Assembly (NCBI RefSeq): GCF_016918035.1
Contig: NZ_JAERWK010000025.1
Coordinates: forward strand, 1 to 64,000
From: Nakamurella leprariae
GTDB taxonomy: Bacteria; Actinomycetota; Actinomycetes; Mycobacteriales; Nakamurellaceae
Direction: 5' to 3'
DNA: 64,000 nucleotides
Shown here piece by piece: positions 33,605-40,698 of the stretch. The translations under genes were made by a program, and so were the position numbers. Numbering within the stretch: position 1 is the stretch's first letter; every line of letters begins with the position of its first letter. Below the pieces are notes generated by a model. The model was not told where the DNA came from. It worked only from the letters and a program-made list of their open reading frames with translations, and did no database searches.

Positions 33605-33610
33605 TAGGGT
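33605..33610 (+). promoter_or_regulatory. -10 hexamer TAGGGT, leaderless start
   Basis: TAGGGT ends 6 bases before the ATG at 33617 and no ribosome-binding sequence is present. Confidence 0.5.
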
Positions 33611-33616
33611 GTGGTC

Positions 33617-34624
33617 ATGGTCCGACGGTGGGCAGGGTGGCTCGCGTTCGCCGTCGTCGGCGTGCTCGTGCTCATCAGGCCCGGGGTCACCGGGCGGCCG
33701 GTGGGCGGCACGGCCGAGGCCATGGTGCTGCCGGCGGCGCCGGTGTCCGGTGCCTGTCTGGACGCCGACGGGACCCCCGGCTCGCTGGCCGGCGTGACCC
33801 CGGTCGGCTGGGCCGGCTTCGTCGCCTGCGCCGAGGCCAAGTCCGGCGAGGTGGTGTGGGTGCGCGACCTGCCGGCCGGCACGCCATTGACCGAGTACCA
33901 GCAGCTGGCCCGCAGTCTCGGATCGCGCTGTACCGAGAGCGCCGAGGACTTCGTCGGCGCCGGGACGCTGCGCACCGTGGTTCCGGCCGATGCCGCCGGG
34001 GGCGATGGCTCCGGGGTCGACGCCGTCACAGCCGGCGCGGGACGGCTCGGGTTCGATCCGGCCGGGGACGCGGCGGCCGGCGGGCTCGACGCGTCGGCCG
34101 TCGGGCCGCGCACGACGGTGGTCGAGTGGACGCCCGGGATGTCGCTGAGCACCCGGTGGGTGATCCCCGACCGGGTGCAGCGCGCGGCCGGTCGCGGCTG
34201 GCTGGCCTGCGTGGTCGAGCCCACCTGGCGCGGCAGCTACACCGGGGCGGCCCGGGGGGCGCTGGCCGGCGGTCGGCTGCCGGCGGCGTTCGGGGTGTGC
34301 TGGTCGCAGCTGTCCAGCGGCTCCGGCCGGTCGTTGGAGCACTGCCGCCAGCCGCACCAGGCGCAACTGCTGGCGACCACCTCCGTGCCCGAGGACACCG
34401 CCGCGGACGGGGTGGCGGTGACCCGAGCCTGCCGGGCGGTGGCCACCCGGCTGCTCGGTCGGGCCGACCCGACCATGGGCGGAGCCGTGCGGATCGCGAC
34501 CGCGGACGGCGGCGCGGACGGGTCGGACACGCGGGTGCTGACCTGTTCGGTGACCGCGCCGACCGGCCGCCTGGTGGACGGCGTGGTCGGGCTGGGTGAT
34601 GCCCCGGTGCCGCTGCTGCGCTGA
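33617..34624 (+). CDS. Septum-formation-family-like exported protein
   Basis: A 335-residue protein with a signal or anchor helix (WLAFAVVGVLVLIRPGV). Two Cys-containing beta-rich halves follow: GACLDADGTPGSLAG with FVACAEAKSGEVVWV, and WLACVVEPTWRGSYTGAARG with AFGVCWSQLSSGSGRS and LEHCRQPHQAQLLAT. The cysteine spacing and the CxxPHxxQ motif resemble the Septum_form domain of mycobacteria. The assignment is tentative. The mRNA is probably leaderless (TAGGGT 6 bases before the ATG). Confidence 0.5.
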   Translation: MVRRWAGWLAFAVVGVLVLIRPGVTGRPVGGTAEAMVLPAAPVSGACLDADGTPGSLAGVTPVGWAGFVACAEAKSGEVVWVRDLPAGTPLTEYQQLARSLGSRCTESAEDFVGAGTLRTVVPADAAGGDGSGVDAVTAGAGRLGFDPAGDAAAGGLDASAVGPRTTVVEWTPGMSLSTRWVIPDRVQRAAGRGWLACVVEPTWRGSYTGAARGALAGGRLPAAFGVCWSQLSSGSGRSLEHCRQPHQAQLLATTSVPEDTAADGVAVTRACRAVATRLLGRADPTMGGAVRIATADGGADGSDTRVLTCSVTAPTGRLVDGVVGLGDAPVPLLR

Positions 34625-34647
34625 GCGGTGCCGGCGGTCCGGTCGGG

Positions 34648-35802
34648 TCAGCCGGCGAAGGGCTCCAGCGCCGCGGTGCGGGCCGCGCCGGTGGCGGCCG
34701 GGACGGCGGCGGCCCCGCCCACCGGACCGAGCAGCGCCGGCCAGGACACCGTGGCGGTGGTGTCCGGCACCTGCAGGCCCGCGTCGGCCAGCACCTGACG
34801 TCCGGGCGCCGAGCGGAGGAACGCCGCGAACTGCGCGGCCGCCTCCCGGGCCGTGGCGTCGACCCAGTCCGCGGACAGTTGCACGACCAGCACGGTGTCG
34901 CCGACGGCCGGGCCGGCCGGCCGGACCGCGGCCAGCGGCTCGTCGGCCGTGGAGTTCCAGGCGACCAGGTCGGTCTCGACGACCGGGACGACGGGAACCG
35001 GCCCGGCCGGATCGGCGTCGCCCGCCGTGGCCAGGCCGGTGAGCGCCTCGGCGGTGGTGCCGGCGGCGTCCGGTCCGCGGGACGCGGCGGTCGCCGCGGC
35101 CAGCCGGTCGAGCAGCGGCAGGGCGCCGGTGACGGCGGACTCGTCCACCGCCTCCGGGGATCCGTCCGCGGTCGCGGTCGTCCCGTCCTGCGCGGCCAGC
35201 ACGACCGACTCGACCAGGTAGGCGCTGGCGCGGTTGCCGGCCGGATCGGGCAGGGCCAGGGCCAGCGGACCCGCTGTCGTGCCGTCGCCCACCAGCTGGA
35301 CCAGGTCAGCCCAGCCGCCGCCGGCCAGCGCGTCCGCCACCCGGTCCGCGTCGTCCGGTCGGACGGCCAGGACCACGGGTGAGCTGGCCTCCGGATCGTC
35401 GTCCCGGCCGGCGGTGACCGCCGAGTCGTGCTCCTCGAGGGCGGCCAGATCGGCGGGGGAATCGACGACCAGCACCGCGGGCGGCGGCTGCAGGGTGCCG
35501 AGCTCGCCGGCGTCCTCGGGCGTCGCGGCGGCGGTCACGGTGGACGAGACGCAGGCGGACCGGGCCACCGGACGCGTGGCGTCGAAGGCGGCGGCCGCGG
35601 CGGTCAGGGCGGCCGCCTGGGCCGGCGTCGCGGTCACGGCCAGCTCGGCCTGCTGGGTGCACACGGTGGCCGGGTCGGGATCGTCCTGACCGACGATCGC
35701 CACGTACCCGACGACGGCCAGGGCGGCGACCACCGCCACCGCGACGGTCACCCAGACCCACCGGGCGATGCCGCGCCGACCCTCACCGGCGTGCCGCGCC
35801 AC
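34648..35802 (-). CDS. Membrane-anchored orphan substrate-binding-like protein
   Basis: A 384-residue protein with one amino-terminal membrane helix (RWVWVTVAVAVVAALAVVGY). The rest resembles the extracellular binding domain found with VWA domains in actinobacteria: AVLVVDSPADLAALEEHDSA, PVVPVVETDLVAWNSTAD, WVDATAREAAAQFAAFLRSA, GRQVLADAGLQVPD. No VWA domain follows, and no transporter genes are near. GTG 35802 has GGAGGTG upstream. Function unknown. Confidence 0.55.
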   Translation of the reverse strand: MARHAGEGRRGIARWVWVTVAVAVVAALAVVGYVAIVGQDDPDPATVCTQQAELAVTATPAQAAALTAAAAAFDATRPVARSACVSSTVTAAATPEDAGELGTLQPPPAVLVVDSPADLAALEEHDSAVTAGRDDDPEASSPVVLAVRPDDADRVADALAGGGWADLVQLVGDGTTAGPLALALPDPAGNRASAYLVESVVLAAQDGTTATADGSPEAVDESAVTGALPLLDRLAAATAASRGPDAAGTTAEALTGLATAGDADPAGPVPVVPVVETDLVAWNSTADEPLAAVRPAGPAVGDTVLVVQLSADWVDATAREAAAQFAAFLRSAPGRQVLADAGLQVPDTTATVSWPALLGPVGGAAAVPAATGAARTAALEPFAG

Positions 35803-36127
35803 GGTCCACCTCCGTCCGTTGTGTCCGGGCCGGGAGCGGCGACGCTCCGCCGGCGGGAGCGCGACGGCGCGGCGACCGGACAGGGCACTGTAGCCAGGGC
35901 CCACCGGCGGGCGGGACGGCGGCCACCGGGGTCCGGACGATCCGGGCGCCCGACCCGGGGTCGACCCCGGAGATGCTCCGGGACGGACCGTACGGCACCC
36001 GGAACTCGTCCCGGATTTCCGGCCCGCCGGTCCATGATCCGGTGGATCACCGTCGGAACACCTGCAACGATGGGCGTACCGGTCGCCCGAACGGCGCGCC
36101 GGTCAGGCACGCGAGAGGACCGGATCG
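35803..36127. other. Intergenic region between the binding protein and pspA
   Basis: No gene is seen in these 325 bases. A short dyad TGATCC-ggt-GGATCA at 36035-36049 lies about 80 bases before pspA and could be a regulator site. The ClgR regulator gene that precedes pspA in mycobacteria is not here. Confidence 0.4.
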
Positions 36128-36961
36128 ATGGCCAATCCCTTCACCAAGGCGTGGAAGTACCTGATGGCGCTGTTCTCCTCCAAGGTGGACGAGTACGCCG
36201 ACCCGAAGGTGCAGATCCAGCAGGCCATCGAGGACGCGCAACGGCAGCACGCCGCGCTGTCCCAGCAGGCCGCGGCGGTCATCGGCAACCAGCGCCAGCT
36301 GGAGATGAAGCTGACCCGCCAGATGGGCGACGTGGAACGGCTGCAGTCCTCGGCCCGCCAGGCGCTGGTGCTGGCCGACGAGGCCCGGGCCAAGGGCGAC
36401 GCGGTCAAGGCCGGTCAGTACGAGCAGACCGCGCAGGCCTTCGCCACCCAACTGGTCGCCGCCGAACAGCAGATGGAAGACCTCAAGGCCATGCACGACC
36501 AGGCCCTGCAGGCCGCCGAGCAGGCCAAGAAGGCCGTCGAGAACAACGCCATGACGCTGCAGACCAAGCTGGCCGAGCGGACCAAGCTGCTCTCCCAGCT
36601 GGAACAGGCCAAGATGCAGGAGCAGGTCTCGGCCTCGCTGCAGTCGATGTCGCAGCTGTCCGCGCCGGGCAACACTCCGTCGCTGGACGAGGTGCGGGAC
36701 AAGATCGAGCGGCGCTACGCCAATGCCCTGGGCTCGGCCGAGCTGCACGCCAACTCGGTCGAGGGCCGGATGCTCGAGGTGCAGAAGTCAACGCTGGACA
36801 TGGCCGGTGCGAGCCGGCTCGACCAACTGCGCGCGCAGCTGCACCCGGAGCTGGCCAACCAGAACTCCCGCGCCATCGACCCCGCCACCAACGGGGTGGC
36901 CGGCCCGGCCGACCTGACCAAGCCGGCCCAGCAGTCGACGCCGAACCAGCAGCAGAACTGA
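36128..36961 (+). CDS. pspA: Phage shock protein A (PspA/IM30)
   Basis: A 277-residue peripheral membrane protein that stabilises the membrane during envelope stress. It opens with the amphipathic helix [19 protein letters not shown] and is almost wholly coiled coil ([40 protein letters not shown]). A Gln/Asn-rich tail ends it. GAGAGGA precedes the ATG. Order pspA, pspM, DUF3046, recA matches the mycobacterial neighbourhood, but clgR is absent upstream. Confidence 0.9.
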   Translation: MANPFTKAWKYLMALFSSKVDEYADPKVQIQQAIEDAQRQHAALSQQAAAVIGNQRQLEMKLTRQMGDVERLQSSARQALVLADEARAKGDAVKAGQYEQTAQAFATQLVAAEQQMEDLKAMHDQALQAAEQAKKAVENNAMTLQTKLAERTKLLSQLEQAKMQEQVSASLQSMSQLSAPGNTPSLDEVRDKIERRYANALGSAELHANSVEGRMLEVQKSTLDMAGASRLDQLRAQLHPELANQNSRAIDPATNGVAGPADLTKPAQQSTPNQQQN

Positions 36962-37092
36962 CCGTCCGCGGGACCAGTCCCGCTGCGCAGACTCGTGCTT
37001 CCGACCCCGTCCGGGACGTTCCGGGTGGGGTCGGGGTGCACTCGGGGTCCGACCCCCGCCGCGACCCGGCCCGTCGAGGGGACAATGTCCGC

Positions 37093-38001
37093 ATGACGTC
37101 CAGCAGGTCACGCAAGACGGTCCAGGCCGGGCTGCAGACGGGGTCCGCCCTGGTGCGCAGCGCGTCCGAGCTCGCCGCCCGCAACGCGCCGCAGGTGATG
37201 GCGGCCGGCGGTGAGCTGGCCGGCACCGTGTCGAACGCGGCGACCGAGCTGGTGCGGACCCGCCGCGACGCATCGGCCGTGGCCGCCCGGCGGCACCGTG
37301 CCGCCCGTCGCCGGGTGCAGGTGTGGTCGGTGGGCACGGGCGTGGGGCTGGCCGGGACGGCCGGCGCCACGGTCGGGCTGCTCACCCCCGGCGCCGAACT
37401 GGTCATCCCCGCGCTGCTGCTGGTCGGCTTCCTGGCCGTGCTCATCTGGTCGATCGGCGGCCTGGTCCGCGCCGTCCGGGACGCCCGTGAGCGGTCCCGG
37501 GCGCTGGCCGCCCTGCCGCCGCCGCAGCCCCGACGCCCCGCGGTGGCCGCCGCTGTCCGCCCGTCGATGGTCGAGCTGAACGGGTACTCCGACAGCCTGC
37601 GCCAACTGGTCGGTCTGCTGGCCGCCGGGGACGCCGGCCGGTCGACGGTGGACCTGCGGCAGGACGTCGTCCGGGTGGCCGACGACGCCGAGGTGAGCCT
37701 GCGGGAGCGCTCGGTGGAGCTGTCCGCCTTGATCCGCACGCGGTCGGCCGCGCCGGCCGATGCCCAGCCCGGACTGGACGGGGCCATCCGGCTGCTCACC
37801 GAGGACATCCGGGCCGGGGTCGCCTCGTACGGCCAGCTGGTCGCGGTGACCGCCGAGACGGTGGCCGCGGCCCGCGAGTTGCACGGGTCCGCCCCCGGGG
37901 GCGGGATCGCCGGGGCGGGAGCGCCCGCGGTGGCCGCGCTGCAGGACGCCACCGACCGGCTCCGCGGGCTGACCATGGGCCTGCGCGAACTGACCGACTG
38001 A
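37093..38001 (+). CDS. pspM: PspM-like phage-shock membrane protein
   Basis: A 302-residue protein with a basic amino end, two adjacent membrane helices at about residues 78-120 (VGTGVGLAGTAGATVGLLTP, LVIPALLLVGFLAVLIWSIG) and a helical carboxyl domain (LRQDVVRVADDAEVSLRERS, LLTEDIRAGVASYGQLVAVT). Its position behind pspA and its layout match PspM (Rv2743c type), which recruits PspA. ATG 37093 follows a GACAAT hexamer by 6 bases, so it may be leaderless. Confidence 0.6.
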   Translation: MTSSRSRKTVQAGLQTGSALVRSASELAARNAPQVMAAGGELAGTVSNAATELVRTRRDASAVAARRHRAARRRVQVWSVGTGVGLAGTAGATVGLLTPGAELVIPALLLVGFLAVLIWSIGGLVRAVRDARERSRALAALPPPQPRRPAVAAAVRPSMVELNGYSDSLRQLVGLLAAGDAGRSTVDLRQDVVRVADDAEVSLRERSVELSALIRTRSAAPADAQPGLDGAIRLLTEDIRAGVASYGQLVAVTAETVAAARELHGSAPGGGIAGAGAPAVAALQDATDRLRGLTMGLRELTD

Positions 38002-38048
38002 TCCCCGGCCGGTGAAGCGGGACCGGAACGCCACTACAGTCGGCGGGC

Positions 38049-38258
38049 GTGCGACTGACCGAGTTCCGCAAGCTGATGGTGGCCCACTTCGGTGAGTACC
38101 GCGCCGACTCGGTCGCGCAGGACCACGTGTTCAGCGCGCTGGACGGGATGACCGCGGCGCAGGCGCTGGAGTCGGGACGGGATCCGAAGGTGATCTGGGC
38201 CGCCGTGTGCGACTCCTTCGAGGTGCCGGAGTCCTTGCGGTACGGCCTGCCGGACTGA
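38049..38258 (+). CDS. DUF3046 family protein
   Basis: A 69-residue protein, MRLTEFRKLMVAHFGEYRAD, with the DUF3046 signature VFSALDGMTAAQALESG and DPKVIWAAVCDSFEVPE. It is nearly always located just upstream of recA in actinobacteria (Rv2738c). GTG 38049 is 8 bases after a TACAGT hexamer and has no ribosome site, so the mRNA is probably leaderless. Function unknown. Confidence 0.85.
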   Translation: MRLTEFRKLMVAHFGEYRADSVAQDHVFSALDGMTAAQALESGRDPKVIWAAVCDSFEVPESLRYGLPD

Positions 38259-38260
38259 CC

Positions 38261-38290
38261 GGGACCGATCGCGACCGATCGCGACCGATG
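38261..38290. repeat. Ten-base tandem repeat before a small ORF
   Basis: Three copies of a 10-base unit (GSGACCGATS, each with the palindromic core CGATCG or a variant) lie between DUF3046 and the 34-residue membrane protein. Confidence 0.7.
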
Positions 38291-38321
38291 GGGTGGCTGA
38301 CGAGGACGGGGAGGAACTCGC

Positions 38322-38426
38322 ATGACCGAGCCGGGCAGTCCGCTGTTCCAGGTCGTGGTGCTGGTCATGCTGCTCACCTCGCTGGCCTTCGCGCTGGTGG
38401 CCTGGCGGCGCAACCGCCGCAAGTGA
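38322..38426 (+). CDS. Small single-pass membrane protein, 34 residues
   Basis: The ORF starts at ATG 38322 with GGGGAGGAA eight bases upstream. It encodes MTEPGSPLFQ, one hydrophobic helix (VVVLVMLLTSLAFALVAW) and a basic tail RRNRRK. Such single-pass microproteins often bind a larger membrane partner. Neighbours are DUF3046 and the recA leader, so a stress role is possible but not shown. Confidence 0.55.
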   Translation: MTEPGSPLFQVVVLVMLLTSLAFALVAWRRNRRK

Positions 38427-38492
38427 TGGCGGTCCGCCCGGGCCACTCGGTGCTGCCCAGGCCGCTGCGACACGCCGTGCGACCTGCCGGTG

Positions 38493-38508
38493 TCGAACGT
38501 GTGTACGG
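38493..38508. promoter_or_regulatory. LexA box of recA
   Basis: TCGAAC-gtgt-GTACGG matches the actinobacterial LexA box TCGAAC-N4-GTTCGA in one half fully and in the other at four of six bases. It lies directly upstream of the -10 hexamer TAGGGT (38510-38515). Confidence 0.65.
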
Positions 38509-38509
38509 G

Positions 38510-38515
38510 TAGGGT
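38510..38515 (+). promoter_or_regulatory. -10 of the LexA-controlled recA promoter
   Basis: TAGGGT ends 7 bases before the ATG at 38523, so the transcript begins at or near the first codon of the small leader ORF. Confidence 0.55.
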
Positions 38516-38522
38516 TGTCCCC

Positions 38523-38651
38523 ATGCGGTCGAGTTGTGCACAGCCGCGGCCGGCGGACGGGCGTTGTCGGTGCCTCGTCCTAGCGTCGTTCTCGACAACC
38601 ACACCTGACGACACGGCAGGCAGCTTCCACCGGATGGGATCCATCCGGTGA
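38523..38651 (+). CDS. Leaderless 42-residue upstream ORF in the recA leader
   Basis: An ORF of 42 codons begins 7 bases after the LexA-controlled -10 and ends 25 bases before the recA start. It reads [13 protein letters not shown] with three cysteines (RCRCLV), then a Thr-rich part and the end FHRMGSIR. No ribosome site precedes it, as expected for a leaderless start. It spans the second recA promoter and its stop codon lies at the foot of a hairpin. It could be a leader peptide that couples translation to recA expression, or simply a passing frame. Confidence 0.4.
   Translation: MRSSCAQPRPADGRCRCLVLASFSTTTPDDTAGSFHRMGSIR
38564..38586 (+). promoter_or_regulatory. RecA-NDp (PafBC-type) promoter of recA
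   Basis: TTGTCGGTG, eight bases, then TAGCGT is an exact match to the RecA-NDp consensus TTGTCRGTG-N8-TANNNT known from mycobacterial recA P1. This promoter is induced by DNA damage without LexA, through PafBC. Transcription would start near 38593, inside the leader ORF. Confidence 0.8.
38628..38650 (+). promoter_or_regulatory. Hairpin in the recA leader
   Basis: CACCGGATGG-gat-CCATCCGGTG is a perfect ten-base stem. It ends 5 bases before the recA ribosome site GAGGAAAGG and contains the last codons and stop of the leader ORF. It has no T run, so a plain terminator is unlikely. Confidence 0.6.
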
Positions 38652-38676
38652 CCCGAGGAAAGGCACGGGACAGGTC

Positions 38677-39711
38677 ATGAGTGCACCGGATCGCGAGAAG
38701 GCGCTCAGCATCGCGCTCGCCCAGATCGAGAAGCAGTACGGCAAGGGCACGGTGATGCGGCTCGGCGACGAGGGTCGGGCCCCGATCGAGGTCATCCCCA
38801 CCGGCTCCATCGCGCTCGACGTCGCGCTGGGCATCGGCGGACTGCCCCGTGGCCGGATCATCGAGATCTACGGCCCGGAGTCCTCCGGCAAGACGACGGT
38901 CACGCTGCACGCGGTGGCCAGCGTCCAGGCCGCCGGCGGCATCGCCGCCTTCATCGACGCCGAGCACGCGCTCGATCCCGAGTACGCCAAGGCGCTCGGC
39001 GTGGACACCGACTCGCTGCTGGTCTCCCAGCCCGACACCGGTGAGCAGGCGCTCGAGATCGCCGACATGCTGATCCGGTCGGGCGCGATCGACCTGGTCG
39101 TGGTCGACTCGGTGGCCGCGCTGGTGCCCCGCGCCGAGATCGAGGGCGAGATGGGCGACAGCCACGTCGGTCTGCAGGCCCGTCTGATGTCGCAGGCGCT
39201 CCGCAAGATCGCCGGTGCGCTCAACAACACCGGCACCACGATGATCTTCATCAACCAGCTGCGCGAGAAGATCGGCGTCATGTTCGGCTCGCCGGAGACC
39301 ACGACCGGTGGCAAGGCGCTGAAGTTCTACGCCTCCGTCCGGATGGACATCCGCCGCATCGAGGCCCTCAAGGACGGTACCGACGTCGTCGGCAACCGGA
39401 CCCGGGTCAAGGTCGTGAAGAACAAGGTCGCCCCGCCGTTCAAGCAGGCGGAGTTCGACATCATCTACGGCCAGGGCATCTCCCGGGAGGGCTCGCTGAT
39501 CGACGTCGGCGTGGAGCAGGGCCTCGTCCGCAAGGCGGGCGCCTGGTACACGTACGACGGCGAGCAGCTGGGTCAGGGCAAGGAGAACGTCCGCACCTAC
39601 CTGCGGGACAACCCGGACATCGCCGACGAGATCGACAAGCGCATCAAGGAGAAGCTGGGCGTCGGTGCTCGCATCGATGCCGAGCCGGCCCCGGCGGCCG
39701 TGGAGTTCTGA
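38677..39711 (+). CDS. recA: Recombinase RecA
   Basis: A 344-residue RecA. Walker A is [16 protein letters not shown], Walker B is [12 protein letters not shown], and the L2 region reads [20 protein letters not shown]. It has normal length, and no intein interrupts it, unlike in M. tuberculosis. RecA directs strand exchange and triggers LexA self-cleavage. GAGGAAAGG precedes the ATG. Two damage-inducible promoters lie upstream. Confidence 0.97.
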   Translation: MSAPDREKALSIALAQIEKQYGKGTVMRLGDEGRAPIEVIPTGSIALDVALGIGGLPRGRIIEIYGPESSGKTTVTLHAVASVQAAGGIAAFIDAEHALDPEYAKALGVDTDSLLVSQPDTGEQALEIADMLIRSGAIDLVVVDSVAALVPRAEIEGEMGDSHVGLQARLMSQALRKIAGALNNTGTTMIFINQLREKIGVMFGSPETTTGGKALKFYASVRMDIRRIEALKDGTDVVGNRTRVKVVKNKVAPPFKQAEFDIIYGQGISREGSLIDVGVEQGLVRKAGAWYTYDGEQLGQGKENVRTYLRDNPDIADEIDKRIKEKLGVGARIDAEPAPAAVEF

Positions 39712-39713
39712 CC

Positions 39714-40385
39714 GTGGAGGCCGACCGGTCGGCCGTACTCGCCCAGCTGGCCGACCGGATCGCCGCCGTCGAGCAGACGGCACCACCGGCTGGCTCCCCG
39801 GCCGGCCCGACCGGGGACTCGAGGTCGCGGCCACCGCGGCGCCGACGCGGTCCGGACACCGAACCGGCCGCGACGCCCGGTCATCCGGAGGACGATCCGG
39901 GTGACCCGGTCGCGGTGGCCAAGGCGGTCTGTCTGCGACTACTGGCCGTGTCGGCCCGGACCCGGGCCGGACTGGCCGAGGCGCTGCAGCGGCGGGGTGT
40001 CCCGGACGACGCGGCGCGCATCGCGCTGGACCGCCTCACTGAGGTCGGGCTCATCGACGACGCGGCCTACGCCGAGGCGTTCGTCCGCACCAAGCACCGG
40101 GACCGAGGTCTGGGTCGGACCGCACTCGCCGCCGAGCTGCGTCGCAAGGGCGTCGACGGGGCGATGGCCGCCGAGGCCGCCGCCGCGGTCGATCCGGACG
40201 ATGAGCGCCGCCGGGCCACCGAGCTGGTGCGGCGTCGGCTCGACTCGGTGATGGCGGCCGGGCCGGAGGCCGCGCGCCGTCGGCTGGCCGGGCTGCTGGC
40301 CCGCCGCGGCTACCCGCCGGGCCTGGTGTACGAGGTGGTCGACCGGGCCGTCCAGGGGCATCTGGACCGGCAGCCCGACGAGTGA
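39714..40385 (+). CDS. recX: Regulatory protein RecX
   Basis: A 223-residue protein. After a variable basic linker it shows the three-helix repeats of RecX: CLRLLAVSARTRAGLAEALQ, GLIDDAAYAEAFVRTKHRDR, GRTALAAELRRKGVDG, and ARRRLAGLLARRGYPPGLVY. RecX limits RecA filaments. The GTG start is two bases after the recA stop, so the pair is coupled. Confidence 0.9.
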   Translation: MEADRSAVLAQLADRIAAVEQTAPPAGSPAGPTGDSRSRPPRRRRGPDTEPAATPGHPEDDPGDPVAVAKAVCLRLLAVSARTRAGLAEALQRRGVPDDAARIALDRLTEVGLIDDAAYAEAFVRTKHRDRGLGRTALAAELRRKGVDGAMAAEAAAAVDPDDERRRATELVRRRLDSVMAAGPEAARRRLAGLLARRGYPPGLVYEVVDRAVQGHLDRQPDE

Positions 40386-40482
40386 GGTGGCGACCGTCCG
40401 GGCGATGTGCCCGTTCTGTCCGGTGACGCCCGATCCGGCATCCGGACCCGGGTCCCGACCGGTACGGCGCGCGCCGCGGCGC

Positions 40483-40511
40483 TTGCTTCCGCTCCGGCGG
40501 CTCCTTAACCT
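40483..40511 (+). promoter_or_regulatory. Promoter of rny
   Basis: TTGCTT (40483-40488), 17 bases, TAACCT (40506-40511) is a well-spaced sigma-70-type promoter. It implies a leader of about 180 bases before the rny ATG. The surrounding gap 40386-40698 holds no gene. Confidence 0.55.
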
Positions 40512-40698
40512 CGGGTCACCGGAGATGATGACGCACACGGACTGACCGTGCGCGCACCGCGATATCTGTTCGATCAGCACGCCGGCTCGCCGCGACCCGG
40601 TACCACAGAGGCCACCGCCGTTCGGTTCGTCGACCGGCGGCGCTGACGCACCGTCCGACAGTCCCATCGTCTCCGGCCGGAACGACGAGGGAGGGTTC

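Noticed and set aside
35428-37092. Extension of the pspM frame through pspA
   Set aside because: The extension overlaps pspA in another frame and has no family similarity; the protein begins at 37093.
38628-38650. Intrinsic terminator in the recA leader
   Set aside because: No T-rich tract follows the hairpin and the recA ribosome site comes at once, so it is listed as a leader structure only.
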